A stretch of DNA of 64,000 nt from an uncultured Eubacteriales bacterium (GCA_900316755.1 ONED01000001.1:52728-116727), one strand, 5' to 3'. Positions 17,007 to 25,579 are shown, counted from the stretch's first letter. Translations and numbers: made by a program. The notes: generated by a model not told the origin, from the sequence alone.

Positions 17007-17369
17007 ATGAAATACTTAAAACAATTCGCTATCATACTCTTAGTCAGTTGTTGTGGCGAGATTCTGAAATACTTTATTCCTTTACCAATTCCTGCAAGCA
17101 TCTATGGATTGGTTATCATGTTAATATTATTAGTTTCCAAGCTGCTTCCCTTAGAAGCGGTAAAAGAAAGTGCTGAATTTCTGGTAGAAATTATGCCTGT
17201 AATGTTTATTCCTGCCGGTGTTGGACTACTTGTTGCATGGAAGCAATTGAAGGAAATGCTGCTTCCTCTTTGCGTGATTACGATTGTAACTACTTTTCTC
17301 GTAATGATTGTCACCGGAAAAACAACTGATTTTTTATTAAAATTCAAAAGAAATGAGGCACATAAATGA
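17007..17369 (+). CDS. lrgA: CidA/LrgA-family holin-like protein
   Basis: A 120-residue membrane protein with about four hydrophobic segments. PLPIPASIYGLVIMLILL, LVEIMPVMFIPAGVGLL and the final VTIVTTFLVMIVTGK match the CidA/LrgA family, whose members affect murein hydrolase activity and have been linked to pyruvate or carboxylate transport. AAGGAG lies ten bases before ATG 17007. It overlaps lrgB by four bases (ATGA), so the two are made together. Confidence 0.92.
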   Translation: MKYLKQFAIILLVSCCGEILKYFIPLPIPASIYGLVIMLILLVSKLLPLEAVKESAEFLVEIMPVMFIPAGVGLLVAWKQLKEMLLPLCVITIVTTFLVMIVTGKTTDFLLKFKRNEAHK

Positions 17370-18058
17370 ACAACATGGTATTAAACTCTGCAACGATTGG
17401 TGTGGTAATCAGCCTTGTTGCATACGAGATTGGAACATTCCTAAAAAAGAAAACAAAATTGTCTATTCTGAATCCATTATTAATTTCTATTGTTATGGTG
17501 ATTGGTTTTTTGGCGCTATTTGACATTGATTATGACAGATATAATCAGAGTGCAAAATATTTAAGCTATTTGCTCACTCCGGCAACCGTCAGTCTTGCGA
17601 TTCCTTTATATCAACAAATAGAAATGCTAAAGAAGAATTGGATTGCAATTATGATTGGTGTTTTGTCAGGCGTCATCACCAGTTTGGTCTCCACTCTATT
17701 GTTAGCTGCAATGTTTGAGCTGTCACATACACAATATGTTACTCTCCTGCCCAAATCGATTACTACTGCGATTGGAATGGGTGTATCAGAAGAACTTGGC
17801 GGCTATGTGACCATTTCTGTTGCGGTTATCATCGTAACCGGAATTGTAGGAAATGTGATTGGAGAATTCGTATGCCGCCGGTTTCGCATCAAACACCCGA
17901 TTGCAAAAGGATTGGCGCTTGGAACAAGTGCCCATGCTATCGGAACTACAAAAGCAATGGAATTCGGACAGTTGGAAGGAGCTATGAGCAGTCTGGCAAT
18001 TGTGGTGGCCGGTCTTCTTACAGTGATAATGGCCTCGTTGTTTGCAATGATTTATTAA
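17366..18058 (+). CDS. lrgB: LrgB-family protein
   Basis: A 230-residue integral membrane partner of LrgA. Recognisable stretches are LTPATVSLAIPLYQQ, LLPKSITTAIGMGVSEELGG and KGLALGTSAHAIGTTKAMEF, conserved in LrgB/CidB. Together the pair modulates autolysis or moves small carboxylates across the membrane. No LytSR-type regulator is next to it. It ends facing the minus-strand HAD gene with only 16 bases between, and I see no clear terminator there. Confidence 0.93.
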   Translation: MNNMVLNSATIGVVISLVAYEIGTFLKKKTKLSILNPLLISIVMVIGFLALFDIDYDRYNQSAKYLSYLLTPATVSLAIPLYQQIEMLKKNWIAIMIGVLSGVITSLVSTLLLAAMFELSHTQYVTLLPKSITTAIGMGVSEELGGYVTISVAVIIVTGIVGNVIGEFVCRRFRIKHPIAKGLALGTSAHAIGTTKAMEFGQLEGAMSSLAIVVAGLLTVIMASLFAMIY

Positions 18059-18074
18059 AATAACGAGGGATTCG

Positions 18075-18770
18075 TCAAAGGATGCTCTTTAGTTCATTTA
18101 GTGCACCAATTTGATAGTTCACGGTTACGGAATCCGGAACACACTTGTTTGTTGGATTATAAAAACAAGTCTGCATTCCATATCTCATACCTCCCGTTAT
18201 ATCAGAAGACAAAGAATCCCCAATAATCATAACCTCATTCGGCCAAATTCTTGTCTTTTTACCTGCATTGATACGTTTCATGCATTCGTCAAAAAAATTA
18301 GAAGAAGGCTTTGAACTACCTATCTCTTCAGAAATAAACAGATTCGAGAAAAAAGGAAGCATTCCGCTTCTTCTCAGTCTGTTTACCTGCTGCTTATAAG
18401 GTCCATTGCTGGCAACAAAGAGTAAATACTTTTTATACAGATATTCCAGCGCTCCCACTGCCCCATCTTCCGCAATTGCACTTTCAAATAAAAATTCTCT
18501 AAAGTATTTTTCGAAAAGAACTCCATCGAATGAGAGCCCTATGCTTTCTAAAATTTTATTCCACCGTATTTCCTGTAGTTCCTCAAAACTTAGTTCACCT
18601 TTTTCAATAGACTGCCACAGGCTGTTATTAATCCGGGTAAACACAGAAAACATATCATCTTTATATTCTCCAATATGAAATTTTTTGAAGCCGATTTTCA
18701 TAAACTGTTTTACAGATTCATCAAAGCTCAATAAAGTATTATCAATGTCAAATAATATTGCCTTTAGCAC
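18075..18770 (-). CDS. HAD-superfamily hydrolase (YjjG/YfnB-like), third gene of the hip unit
   Basis: A 231-residue haloacid-dehalogenase phosphatase. Motif I is FDIDNTL at residues 7-13 (two catalytic Asp), motif II VASNGPYKQQ near residue 118, the Lys in GSSKPSSNFF near residue 153, and motif IV MIIGDSLSSDITGG. It is closest in pattern to noncanonical pyrimidine nucleotidases, but the substrate is uncertain. The GTG start at 18770 has GAGAGG seven bases upstream and overlaps the end of the HipA-like gene by seven bases, so it is translated with the kinase gene. A phosphatase in this position is not a standard part of hipBA. Confidence 0.9.
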   Translation of the reverse strand: MLKAILFDIDNTLLSFDESVKQFMKIGFKKFHIGEYKDDMFSVFTRINNSLWQSIEKGELSFEELQEIRWNKILESIGLSFDGVLFEKYFREFLFESAIAEDGAVGALEYLYKKYLLFVASNGPYKQQVNRLRRSGMLPFFSNLFISEEIGSSKPSSNFFDECMKRINAGKKTRIWPNEVMIIGDSLSSDITGGMRYGMQTCFYNPTNKCVPDSVTVNYQIGALNELKSIL

Positions 18771-20065
18771 AGCTTGTCCTCTCCCAACATTAGACTTCGA
18801 ATTTCTCTACAGGTTTCTTCACGTATTCCCACTTTTTCGGCAAAAATCTCCCATTGTGAAATCGCCGCTTCCACATCTTCTAATATTTTCATCATTTTCC
18901 GAGTTCCTATATTCATGCGGCTTGCACATTGTTTTAAATCTAATTTTGTAAAATCATCCAGTTTTCCATTGGTACTCATTTGATGTCTCGCAAGCCATCT
19001 ATTATTTTTGTCGTATGCATATGTGATGTCATATGCAGGTGCCAAGCTCCACTTTCCTTTTCGATTCATAAGAAAGGAAAGATTTTTGACATGATCGTCA
19101 TGGTTTCGTGCCATGATGTTAAAAACCATTCTCCGATACAACTGTTCTATTTCTTTTTGCCCCATCCCCAATCGATATATAACATCTGCTGCCTGTTCAT
19201 AACTGTTTACTCCCGGTTCATTGAAGTCATAATGAGCAATTGCTCCAAGTGACTGCATATGAATCTTATCTCCTGTTTCGGGATTGCGGTCAAATCTTTT
19301 GGTCATAAAATGGTAATTACTATTTTCTTTGTACAGACGACATTCACTCATCTCAATCCCGGCAGCTTTTGCCATCAGATAGTAGGCATACTCAATGCGG
19401 GTATATTCCGGTCCGTCTTCAACTTCCCCTTTATCCTTATTGTTTTTTATACCATCGAATTTAATAAGCCAATATCCATAGCCCTTTCCTGCTTCTACTT
19501 GTCCAGAACGAATATCCTTCGTCTCTTCATTCCATGCGATTACTGCTTTTGCCCGCGCACCGCCGGCAGATGTTCCTACTTTAATAATCTGTTCCATCGC
19601 ATAATCATTTTTGGAAATATGAATCGATTCTTTCTCGCTTAAAATATCTGAAGCTAACTGTACAAGTGCATCAATGTTGAGCGACTTATCAGGGGTACCG
19701 AAATATTCTTTTGCCGGAACATATTCCAAGGCGCCCATTCCCCGATTTCCCACATAGCGCAATCGTTCTACAGAAGAAAAGTCATGAATGCTTCTCCCCT
19801 GCTCGGCAAGATAGCGCTCCACAAGTTTTGTACCAAATTTGTCAGGCAGTGAGTCACAAAGCATTCCCGGAAGCCCTTTGAAAGTTTCTAAACGCAGTGC
19901 GGGAAAAGAATATACTCTGTCCGAGAGAGGCATGGCAATGGGTGACACTTCTATTCGGCTTTTTAAAAATTTTTCATCATAATTAAACTTTGCCACAGAA
20001 TTGATTTCCTCTTGCATAACAACACCAATTCTTGTTCCCCACAAAAAAACTTCTGCTGCAATCAT
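18764..20065 (-). CDS. hipA: HipA-family serine/threonine kinase, probable toxin
   Basis: A 433-residue HipA-like kinase. The N-terminal region (residues 1-110) matches the small HipA N-domain; the Gly-rich loop with the ATP-site Lys is GTSAGGARAKAVIAW near residue 170; the catalytic loop is MARNHDDHVKNLSF near residue 312; and the metal-binding Asp is in LAPAYDITYAY near residue 338. All kinase residues appear intact. E. coli HipA phosphorylates glutamyl-tRNA synthetase, but HipA-like kinases have other targets, so the target is open. It overlaps the repressor gene by four bases and the HAD gene by seven. Confidence 0.92.
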   Translation of the reverse strand: MIAAEVFLWGTRIGVVMQEEINSVAKFNYDEKFLKSRIEVSPIAMPLSDRVYSFPALRLETFKGLPGMLCDSLPDKFGTKLVERYLAEQGRSIHDFSSVERLRYVGNRGMGALEYVPAKEYFGTPDKSLNIDALVQLASDILSEKESIHISKNDYAMEQIIKVGTSAGGARAKAVIAWNEETKDIRSGQVEAGKGYGYWLIKFDGIKNNKDKGEVEDGPEYTRIEYAYYLMAKAAGIEMSECRLYKENSNYHFMTKRFDRNPETGDKIHMQSLGAIAHYDFNEPGVNSYEQAADVIYRLGMGQKEIEQLYRRMVFNIMARNHDDHVKNLSFLMNRKGKWSLAPAYDITYAYDKNNRWLARHQMSTNGKLDDFTKLDLKQCASRMNIGTRKMMKILEDVEAAISQWEIFAEKVGIREETCREIRSLMLGEDKLC

Positions 20066-20409
20066 GGTTCATCTCCCCATTTCCATTCGGTTTCTTCCAC
20101 GTTTTTTACGCGCTTTAATGATACACGTTTTTTTCTGCCCCCCAAATCTAGCATGACAGAAGGCACAACCTCTTGTTCCGGTATCAAAATTTCCAAATTA
20201 GATATCAGAGAAAGTGCTCGCATCACATTTAGAATATTTTCCACTTTTACATTCTCACCATTTTCAATTCGTTCCATTGTACTTGCCGAAATACCGGCAT
20301 TTTCCGCAAGCTGTTTCTGGGTAATGGACATAGAAATCCTTGCATCCTGTATTCTTTTTCCCAGTTCTTTTAGAATATATACATTGCTTTCCGTTCCATA
20401 TATTTTCAT
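20062..20409 (-). CDS. hipB: HipB-like Xre-family repressor, probable antitoxin
   Basis: A 115-residue DNA-binding protein with an HTH_3 domain (GKRIQDARISMSITQKQLAE, then NAGISASTMERIENGE). The rest is a short basic tail. ATG 20409 is chosen because GAGGTG lies just upstream; the in-frame ATG at 20421 overlaps that ribosome site. In hipBA systems HipB binds operators and masks HipA. Here it is the first gene of a three-gene overlapping unit, behind a promoter framed by an inverted repeat that is its likely operator. Confidence 0.9.
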   Translation of the reverse strand: MKIYGTESNVYILKELGKRIQDARISMSITQKQLAENAGISASTMERIENGENVKVENILNVMRALSLISNLEILIPEQEVVPSVMLDLGGRKKRVSLKRVKNVEETEWKWGDEP

Positions 20410-20422
20410 AAAGCACCTCATT

Positions 20423-20487
20423 TAATTATTCTTTACTGATGAATAGTATAACAAATAGTTATATAATTAGTCAATAAAGAATAATTA
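20423..20487 (-). promoter_or_regulatory. hip promoter flanked by a 13-bp inverted-repeat operator
   Basis: On the minus strand, TTGACT (complement of 20469-20474) and TATACT (complement of 20445-20450) are 18 bases apart. They are enclosed by a perfect 13-bp inverted repeat, TAATTATTCTTTA at 20423-20435 and TAAAGAATAATTA at 20475-20487, 39 bases apart. The arms sit just upstream of the -35 and near the transcript start, as expected for two repressor sites that bend the promoter. Confidence 0.8.
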
Positions 20488-20572
20488 TTTTTTACGTGTG
20501 ATTTTAAATCCCAAAAAGAGTACAGCCGGAATAAGAAAAAACAGCTTTAGATGAATGGCTTACAATTATTTT

Positions 20573-21568
20573 TTAATGAAGCCATCCCGAAAACTCTCTG
20601 GTAATCCGACATTTTAAGTGTTCCTTTCTATCTGCCGGCAAAAAAGATGCTTGTACGGAGTTCAAAACGATTTTCAACAAGAGATTCTCATCTAATGAAA
20701 ACTGTTTTTGTACAAGCCGATATTCGTTTTTGAGAGTTGTATTTGAGACTGTTATATTATCTGTATTTAGGGTTACTCCAAGATTATTCTTCAAAAACGC
20801 TACAATCGGATAATCCTCTGCCCTATTAACCGTTTTTGTTTGCAAATTGCTTGAATAACACATCTCAAGATAAATATTTCTCTCTTTCAACACTCGCATC
20901 AAGTCTGCATCGTCAACGGCATGAATACCATGTCCAATACGGACGGCTCCAAACTCAAGAGCCTGCCGGATACTCTCCGGTCCTGCTGCTTCCCCTGCAT
21001 GAATAATTACTGGAATGCCTTTTCTCCCTGCAGCTAAAAATACTTCTTCAAACTGCTTTGTCGGATACGCTGCTTCATTTCCGGCCAAATCAACTGCACA
21101 GATGCCTTTTCCCAGATATTTTTCAGCCACATTTATCGTTTCCATATTTTCATGGACGTTTTCATCACCACGCATACAACACAGAATTAGATTTGCTGAC
21201 ATTGAAAAATCTTTGATTCCCTTATTCAAGCCACTAATTGCTGCCTGCACCACTTCTTCCTGTGAAAGATTTCTTTGCTTATGCAACTGTGGTGCAAAAC
21301 GAATTTCCGCATAACACAATCCCTGTAAATCCAAGACTCTCATAAGCTCATATACCGCATATTCGATACATTCCTGCGTCTGTAATAGTTTAAGCGGCAA
21401 ATCGAACTTTTTCAAATACTCACCCAGATTGGTGCAATCCGGCTCGACCATCAGCATTTTTTTCAATTCTTTGTCTGAATAATTCAATTCTATGCCACTC
21501 ATTTGAGCCATCATCGGCACATTTTTAGGGTCTAGAGAACCATCAAGATGCAAATGTAAATCTATCAT
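20573..21568 (-). CDS. add: adenosine deaminase
   Basis: Deaminates adenosine or deoxyadenosine to inosine in purine salvage. The 331-residue protein carries the zinc ligands HLHLDGS at residues 4-10, HAGEAAGPES near residue 189 with the catalytic Glu, RIGHGIHAV near residue 210, and LNTDNITVSNT near residue 265 with the final metal Asp. AAGGTGG precedes the ATG. The gene is 13 bases after the SdpI-like gene and upstream of the hip promoter on the same strand; readthrough into hip is possible, since I see no terminator in the 20,488-20,572 gap. Confidence 0.95.
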   Translation of the reverse strand: MIDLHLHLDGSLDPKNVPMMAQMSGIELNYSDKELKKMLMVEPDCTNLGEYLKKFDLPLKLLQTQECIEYAVYELMRVLDLQGLCYAEIRFAPQLHKQRNLSQEEVVQAAISGLNKGIKDFSMSANLILCCMRGDENVHENMETINVAEKYLGKGICAVDLAGNEAAYPTKQFEEVFLAAGRKGIPVIIHAGEAAGPESIRQALEFGAVRIGHGIHAVDDADLMRVLKERNIYLEMCYSSNLQTKTVNRAEDYPIVAFLKNNLGVTLNTDNITVSNTTLKNEYRLVQKQFSLDENLLLKIVLNSVQASFLPADRKEHLKCRITREFSGWLH

Positions 21569-21582
21569 ATAAGTCCACCTTT

Positions 21583-21987
21583 CTATTTCCTTAGTTCTTC
21601 CGGTTCAATGCACACTCTTATTCCATCCTCTGTAAATGCTTCTTTCAAGGCTCTTTCCGTTGGAATAATGGAGAAGAGCAATATAGTACACTCCACTATG
21701 CATATTCCCAAGCCAATCCATCCAATCAAATCGTCGCTTTTCCCATAGAACGGAATTTGTATTAAGATTGTTGGAACCAGCATAATCCAACCTATTTTCC
21801 ACCACCGTTTGCCACAATTCTCATGGGCGAACTTCCATGTATCCATATTTATCATGGAACGCTTTGATCTGTAACCAACCACAGAATTAATTTTCTTTGG
21901 ACTATGTTTCCACATAAACCATCCGGCAACAATCATCGTAACGGAATACAGCATATTGCAAATAAACATAAACCACCAAAACCACAT
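21583..21987 (-). CDS. SdpI-family membrane protein
   Basis: A 134-residue membrane protein. The first half has a hydrophobic segment (residues 5-25) followed by VGYRSKRSMINMDTWKFAH and NCGKRWW, a conserved cytosolic loop seen in SdpI/YfhL proteins; two further hydrophobic segments follow (IGWIMLVPTILIQIPF, IGLGICIVECTILLFSII). B. subtilis SdpI gives immunity to the SdpC toxin, but most family members have no known role and no sdpC-like gene is visible. Upstream, 164 bases separate it from the divergent sigma-factor gene, which I could not resolve into convincing promoters. Confidence 0.8.
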   Translation of the reverse strand: MWFWWFMFICNMLYSVTMIVAGWFMWKHSPKKINSVVGYRSKRSMINMDTWKFAHENCGKRWWKIGWIMLVPTILIQIPFYGKSDDLIGWIGLGICIVECTILLFSIIPTERALKEAFTEDGIRVCIEPEELRK

Positions 21988-22151
21988 ATAGTTTCACCTC
22001 CGCAAAATCCCGACTTATCTGCGACTATTATAACAGAAATACTCCCATATTGCTATTCCATAAGCTAACATTTTATAAGTACAAAAATTCTCTGTGACAT
22101 TCCTTGCCAAAACCGTAGTATATAGGTAAGATGGAAAGGGAGGGAATTCAC

Positions 22152-22709
22152 ATGGAGGACGATAGAATCATAGAACTGTTTTTTGGGCGCCAGGAACAGG
22201 CAATTATGGAACTGTCCGAAAAATACGGTAACCTGTGTCACAAAATTGCAATGAATATCTTACACAACAGGCAGGATGCGGAGGAATGTGTCAATGATAC
22301 CTATCTGGCATCTTGGAATACCATTCCACCTCAGAGACCGGAGCCACTGCGCATGTATGTGTGCAGAATTGCCCGAAACCTTTCTATCAAAAAATATCAT
22401 TCCAATACGGCGTTTAAACGCAATAGTTTTTATGACGTTGCGCTCGATGAACTGGAAGCTTGTATTCCGTCTGCTGCTACCCTGGAAGATGCTTTTGATG
22501 CAAAAGAACTGGCAGAACGGATCAACCGGTTTCTTGAAACGCTTGATGAGAAAGACCGTATCATGTTTGTGCGGCGATACTGGTTTTCGGACTCTGTTTC
22601 AGAAATTGCCGCAAAATTTCAGATGAGCAGCCATAATGCAACGGTTCGTCTATCCCGTATTCGGAAGAAATTGGAAAAATTCTTATTGAAAGAGGGGTTT
22701 TATATATGA
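22152..22709 (+). CDS. ECF-type RNA polymerase sigma factor
   Basis: A 185-residue extracytoplasmic-function sigma factor. Region 2 is visible from AIMELSEKYGNLCHKIAMNI to DAEECVNDTYLASWNTIPP, and region 4 from ETLDEKDRIMFVRRYWF to SVSEIAAKFQMSSHNATVRLSRIRKK read across a short gap. ATG 22152 follows GGGAGGG; an earlier ATG at 22131 has no ribosome site. It overlaps the next gene by four bases, the usual arrangement of ECF factor and its membrane regulator. The promoter, perhaps self-recognised, was not identified. Confidence 0.93.
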   Translation: MEDDRIIELFFGRQEQAIMELSEKYGNLCHKIAMNILHNRQDAEECVNDTYLASWNTIPPQRPEPLRMYVCRIARNLSIKKYHSNTAFKRNSFYDVALDELEACIPSAATLEDAFDAKELAERINRFLETLDEKDRIMFVRRYWFSDSVSEIAAKFQMSSHNATVRLSRIRKKLEKFLLKEGFYI

Positions 22710-23680
22710 AACGGAAAAAAATTTCAGATGCTTTGAATCAACTGGACGAAACTTATGTGCAAGAAGCTGCGGATTATGAGAAGAAGAGAAAAAGGAAGTC
22801 TTATCGAAAGACATGGATATCCCTTGGTACGGTTGCTGCCTGCCTTTGTATCGTGCTGGGCGGGATTGCAATATGGCAAAATTATAGAAACAGTTCTTTA
22901 ACGAATCCGGATAATCCTGTGACAGTGGTACACGATTTAGGAGCACAGACATCTGAATCCGGTGTGACGATTCCAAAAATGGAGGTTACTCTCTCTACTC
23001 TCTCGCTTCCGGATGGTATGGAGGCAGATATGATTGGCTTTTTTATCTATCAGGGACGCTGCTATGTGGAGCTAGACTGGTTTGAGGCAGAAGATGATTT
23101 TGTGGGAGAATACCTTGGAACCGCAACCGGTATGATTGATGAATGGACACCGAAGGAAGGCTATGTAGAGCTGGCAGGAAGTATTTCCGGCGATTTCTAT
23201 TCCGCAAACGGGTATGACCCATCCTTCCTGCTTTGTATGAAAAAGGATGACGGAATGGTAGCGACCTATATAAACAATAACGGAATTACTCTGGAAAAAG
23301 GCTCTGACCTTTTTGAAGAACGGCTCCATCTGGCAAATCGCTATTCCTCTGTGAATTACCAAACCAGCAAGGATTGGAATTATGGTCTTGGAGAACCGGT
23401 TCGGTTAGAAGATACCAACGCCGAAGTCGTGGACGCTTTTGTGGAAGCATTGAATGATTCTGATTTTATGCTGCTAAGTGATATTCCGCTTGAGAATGGA
23501 AACGACAATGTCTACGACAGCAAGGAAATGTATCATCTCTTTTTCCACATGGAAGATGGAATGACTATACATCTGCGTTTATTGGAAGGCGGTTATGTCA
23601 GTCTTCAGGGCTTTTACGAGGTCTGTGTAAAAATGGAGGATGTCCCGTTTGAAAATCTGATAAAAGTTTTGTCGAATTAA
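22706..23680 (+). CDS. membrane-anchored regulator partnered with the ECF sigma factor, probable anti-sigma factor
   Basis: A 324-residue single-pass protein. Residues 1-34 are cytoplasmic, charged and helical (KRKKISDALNQLDETYVQEA); a hydrophobic segment follows at about residues 36-55 (ISLGTVAACLCIVLGGIAI); and about 265 residues lie outside. The outer part is rich in acidic and aromatic residues and has no domain I recognise. Gene order, overlap and topology fit an anti-sigma factor that releases the sigma on an envelope signal; the cytoplasmic part is short and lacks a zinc-binding anti-sigma motif. Strong terminator downstream. Confidence 0.75.
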   Translation: MKRKKISDALNQLDETYVQEAADYEKKRKRKSYRKTWISLGTVAACLCIVLGGIAIWQNYRNSSLTNPDNPVTVVHDLGAQTSESGVTIPKMEVTLSTLSLPDGMEADMIGFFIYQGRCYVELDWFEAEDDFVGEYLGTATGMIDEWTPKEGYVELAGSISGDFYSANGYDPSFLLCMKKDDGMVATYINNNGITLEKGSDLFEERLHLANRYSSVNYQTSKDWNYGLGEPVRLEDTNAEVVDAFVEALNDSDFMLLSDIPLENGNDNVYDSKEMYHLFFHMEDGMTIHLRLLEGGYVSLQGFYEVCVKMEDVPFENLIKVLSN

Positions 23681-23684
23681 GCAA

Positions 23685-23730
23685 TTCGGGCTGGGAGAAC
23701 GAAAATCTCTCAGCCCGAACGTTTTATTTT
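23685..23730. terminator. terminator after the ECF operon, overlapping the end of the convergent gene
   Basis: TTCGGGCTGGGAGA at 23685-23698 pairs with TCTCTCAGCCCGAA at 23706-23719 (one G-T pair) with a seven-base loop and a T-rich tail to 23730. The minus-strand gene ends at 23724 inside it, so the tail doubles as the last codons of that gene; it may act in both directions. Confidence 0.88.
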
Positions 23731-25019
23731 GTGTCTATTGCATTCGGATAAATCCGCTCCAGACGTTCGTCATCAAAGCGTTCATCCATAATCCTCTGCC
23801 ATCCTGCCTTGGCCGGTACTCCATTTGTCCGCTGCGTGCTTCGAATCAGAGCCAGACCGGACACAGCCATATCACAACACATAAAGACAACCAGTAACCA
23901 TGTAATAATTTTCCCGAGCCTTACCGGTACTTTTTCAATCAAAGCGGAAGCCTTAGGGTAAAGAAGTTTCATCCATACTACTGCTGCAATTCCCCAGAAA
24001 AAGCAGTACAGCAGATTGATACGCCCTCCCAGATTAAACGGAATATGACTGTAATCCCAGAACACTTTTCCAAACACAATCTCTGTGAAAACGCTGCAGA
24101 TATATTCATATGCGCCGCCAAGAAAAGTTCCTACCGCAAATAAATAGCGGTCGGATTTTTCCCGATATCTGTATAGTAACAGCGTTGCAAAAGCGATTGC
24201 GAGACCCCATACGATACTGAAAGGTCCCCAGACCACACTGCTCCTGCTCATCCACTCACCACCGACGACACGGCAGAATATTGTTTCTGTAATATCCCCC
24301 AAAAAAGCGCCTATGAAAAACAGCCAGACAATTTTGTGAAAACTGCATCCGTGTGCAAATACTGTGGAAGTCTCTTTCGGAACATCCAGTTTCTTTGCCT
24401 GCGGATAAGCTTTCTGAATTCTCTTGTCCACATGGGAATAAATCTTATGTCCAAGCTTTGCAGTATACCGGGTCAGTGTCCGGTCCACCGTTTCCCAGCG
24501 GGACATATCTTTGCTTCGGCCGGACATAATCATAAGTGTCGCCAGAATATCCAGCGCCAGCAATCCAAAAAGCACCCATACTACAATGATTCCCGCAATA
24601 TCCGGAAGTAAATGGAACACAGAAAGAAAGAATCCATTTCCCCATTTTACAAAAACAAATGCCAGTGCACCCCAGATTGCAGACATGGGAAGCGCAATAT
24701 ATCCGTCTACATTCCATTTTATGTTAGAATAATCCCACCATTTTTCGTGGTAGAACCGTTCAATCAAATGGCCGGCTACCCATTCAAACACCGTAGCAAT
24801 GATGCAGGAACCAAGGAACAGCCAGATTCCATTAAGTTCTCTGCCGAATATTGTGATAAATACTGCTGAAAATCCATATAGCACACAAAATGGTGCATTT
24901 ACAAGTCCTCTGTTTACAAATCTCTTTTGTTTCAATGCCGCTGTGACTGTTTCCAGAAGCCATCCAAGAAAGGAACATACAAAAAACAGCCATAACAGTT
25001 CATACCCTGTGTAAATCAT
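23724..25019 (-). CDS. PF06541 (putative ABC transporter permease, CmpB-like) membrane protein with internal duplication
   Basis: A 431-residue polytopic membrane protein. The N-terminal unit (about 1-150) has LFFVCSFLGWLLETVTAALK and RGLVNAPFCVLYGFSAV; the C-terminal unit (about 230-400) repeats the pattern with LFFIGAFLGDITETIFCRV and RSSVVWGPFSIVWGLAIA. Each unit also has a WDYS motif (KWWDYSNIKWNVDGYIALP; VFWDYSHIPFNLGGRINLL). A linker of about 80 residues is largely hydrophilic. The family name suggests transport, but no ATPase gene is near and the function is unproven. Confidence 0.85.
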   Translation of the reverse strand: MIYTGYELLWLFFVCSFLGWLLETVTAALKQKRFVNRGLVNAPFCVLYGFSAVFITIFGRELNGIWLFLGSCIIATVFEWVAGHLIERFYHEKWWDYSNIKWNVDGYIALPMSAIWGALAFVFVKWGNGFFLSVFHLLPDIAGIIVVWVLFGLLALDILATLMIMSGRSKDMSRWETVDRTLTRYTAKLGHKIYSHVDKRIQKAYPQAKKLDVPKETSTVFAHGCSFHKIVWLFFIGAFLGDITETIFCRVVGGEWMSRSSVVWGPFSIVWGLAIAFATLLLYRYREKSDRYLFAVGTFLGGAYEYICSVFTEIVFGKVFWDYSHIPFNLGGRINLLYCFFWGIAAVVWMKLLYPKASALIEKVPVRLGKIITWLLVVFMCCDMAVSGLALIRSTQRTNGVPAKAGWQRIMDERFDDERLERIYPNAIDTK

Positions 25020-25066
25020 TTTGGTTTCCCACTCCTTCTTTTGTAACTAATATATGTCTTTGCGTC

Positions 25067-25513
25067 TTATAGTTGTTCAGAATCTAAAACGATGGTAAAT
25101 GGTCCGTCATTTATAAGGCTTACCTTCATATCTGCGCCAAAGCTTCCCTGCTCTACCACAGGTACACTTTCTTTACATTTTGCAATAATGTACTCATATA
25201 AATGCTCTGCCATATCCGGAGCTCCCGATTCGGTAAAACTGGGGCGATTTCCCTTTTTGCAGTTTGCGTACAGTGTAAATTGGGAAATCAATAATAATGC
25301 TCCGTTCACATCCGCCAGAGAAAGGTTGGTCTTCCCGTTTTCATCTTCAAAGATGCGAAGTCCAATCATCTTTTTTACCAACTTATCTGCCACTTCTTCT
25401 GTGTCCGTTTGTCCGACACCGATTAGAACCAGAAATCCTTTCCCCATCTGTCCGATTATATTTTCTTCCACCTTGACAGAAGCTTCCGTAACCCTTTGTA
25501 TTACAAATTTCAT
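25067..25513 (-). CDS. dtd: D-aminoacyl-tRNA deacylase
   Basis: Removes D-amino acids, and glycine mischarged on tRNA-Ala, from tRNAs. The 148-residue protein starts [17 protein letters not shown] and has the active-site motifs [17 protein letters not shown] and [14 protein letters not shown] 25513 is placed nine bases after AGGAGG; a longer in-frame reading to 25759 crosses the divergent promoter region and is rejected. A promoter-like TTGAGG-17-TAGAAT lies upstream on the same strand. Confidence 0.97.
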   Translation of the reverse strand: MKFVIQRVTEASVKVEENIIGQMGKGFLVLIGVGQTDTEEVADKLVKKMIGLRIFEDENGKTNLSLADVNGALLLISQFTLYANCKKGNRPSFTESGAPDMAEHLYEYIIAKCKESVPVVEQGSFGADMKVSLINDGPFTIVLDSEQL

Positions 25514-25541
25514 AATGACACGCCTCCTTGCGTTCTCTACA

Positions 25542-25570
25542 ATTCTATCACAGGAACAAGATTTCCTCAA
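25542..25570 (-). promoter_or_regulatory. probable dtd promoter
   Basis: On the minus strand, TTGAGG (complement of 25565-25570) and TAGAAT (complement of 25542-25547) are 17 bases apart, about 30 bases upstream of the dtd start. Confidence 0.55.
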
Positions 25571-25579
25571 CTGAAAACC

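Noticed and set aside
20573-21568. Adenosine deaminase with a broken active site (TDN instead of TDD)
   Set aside because: Asn at the second position is common in many bacterial adenosine deaminases, and the metal-binding residues are all present.
21583-21987. SdpI immunity half of a cannibalism toxin system
   Set aside because: No SdpC-like toxin or SdpAB genes are present; most SdpI-family proteins occur without them.
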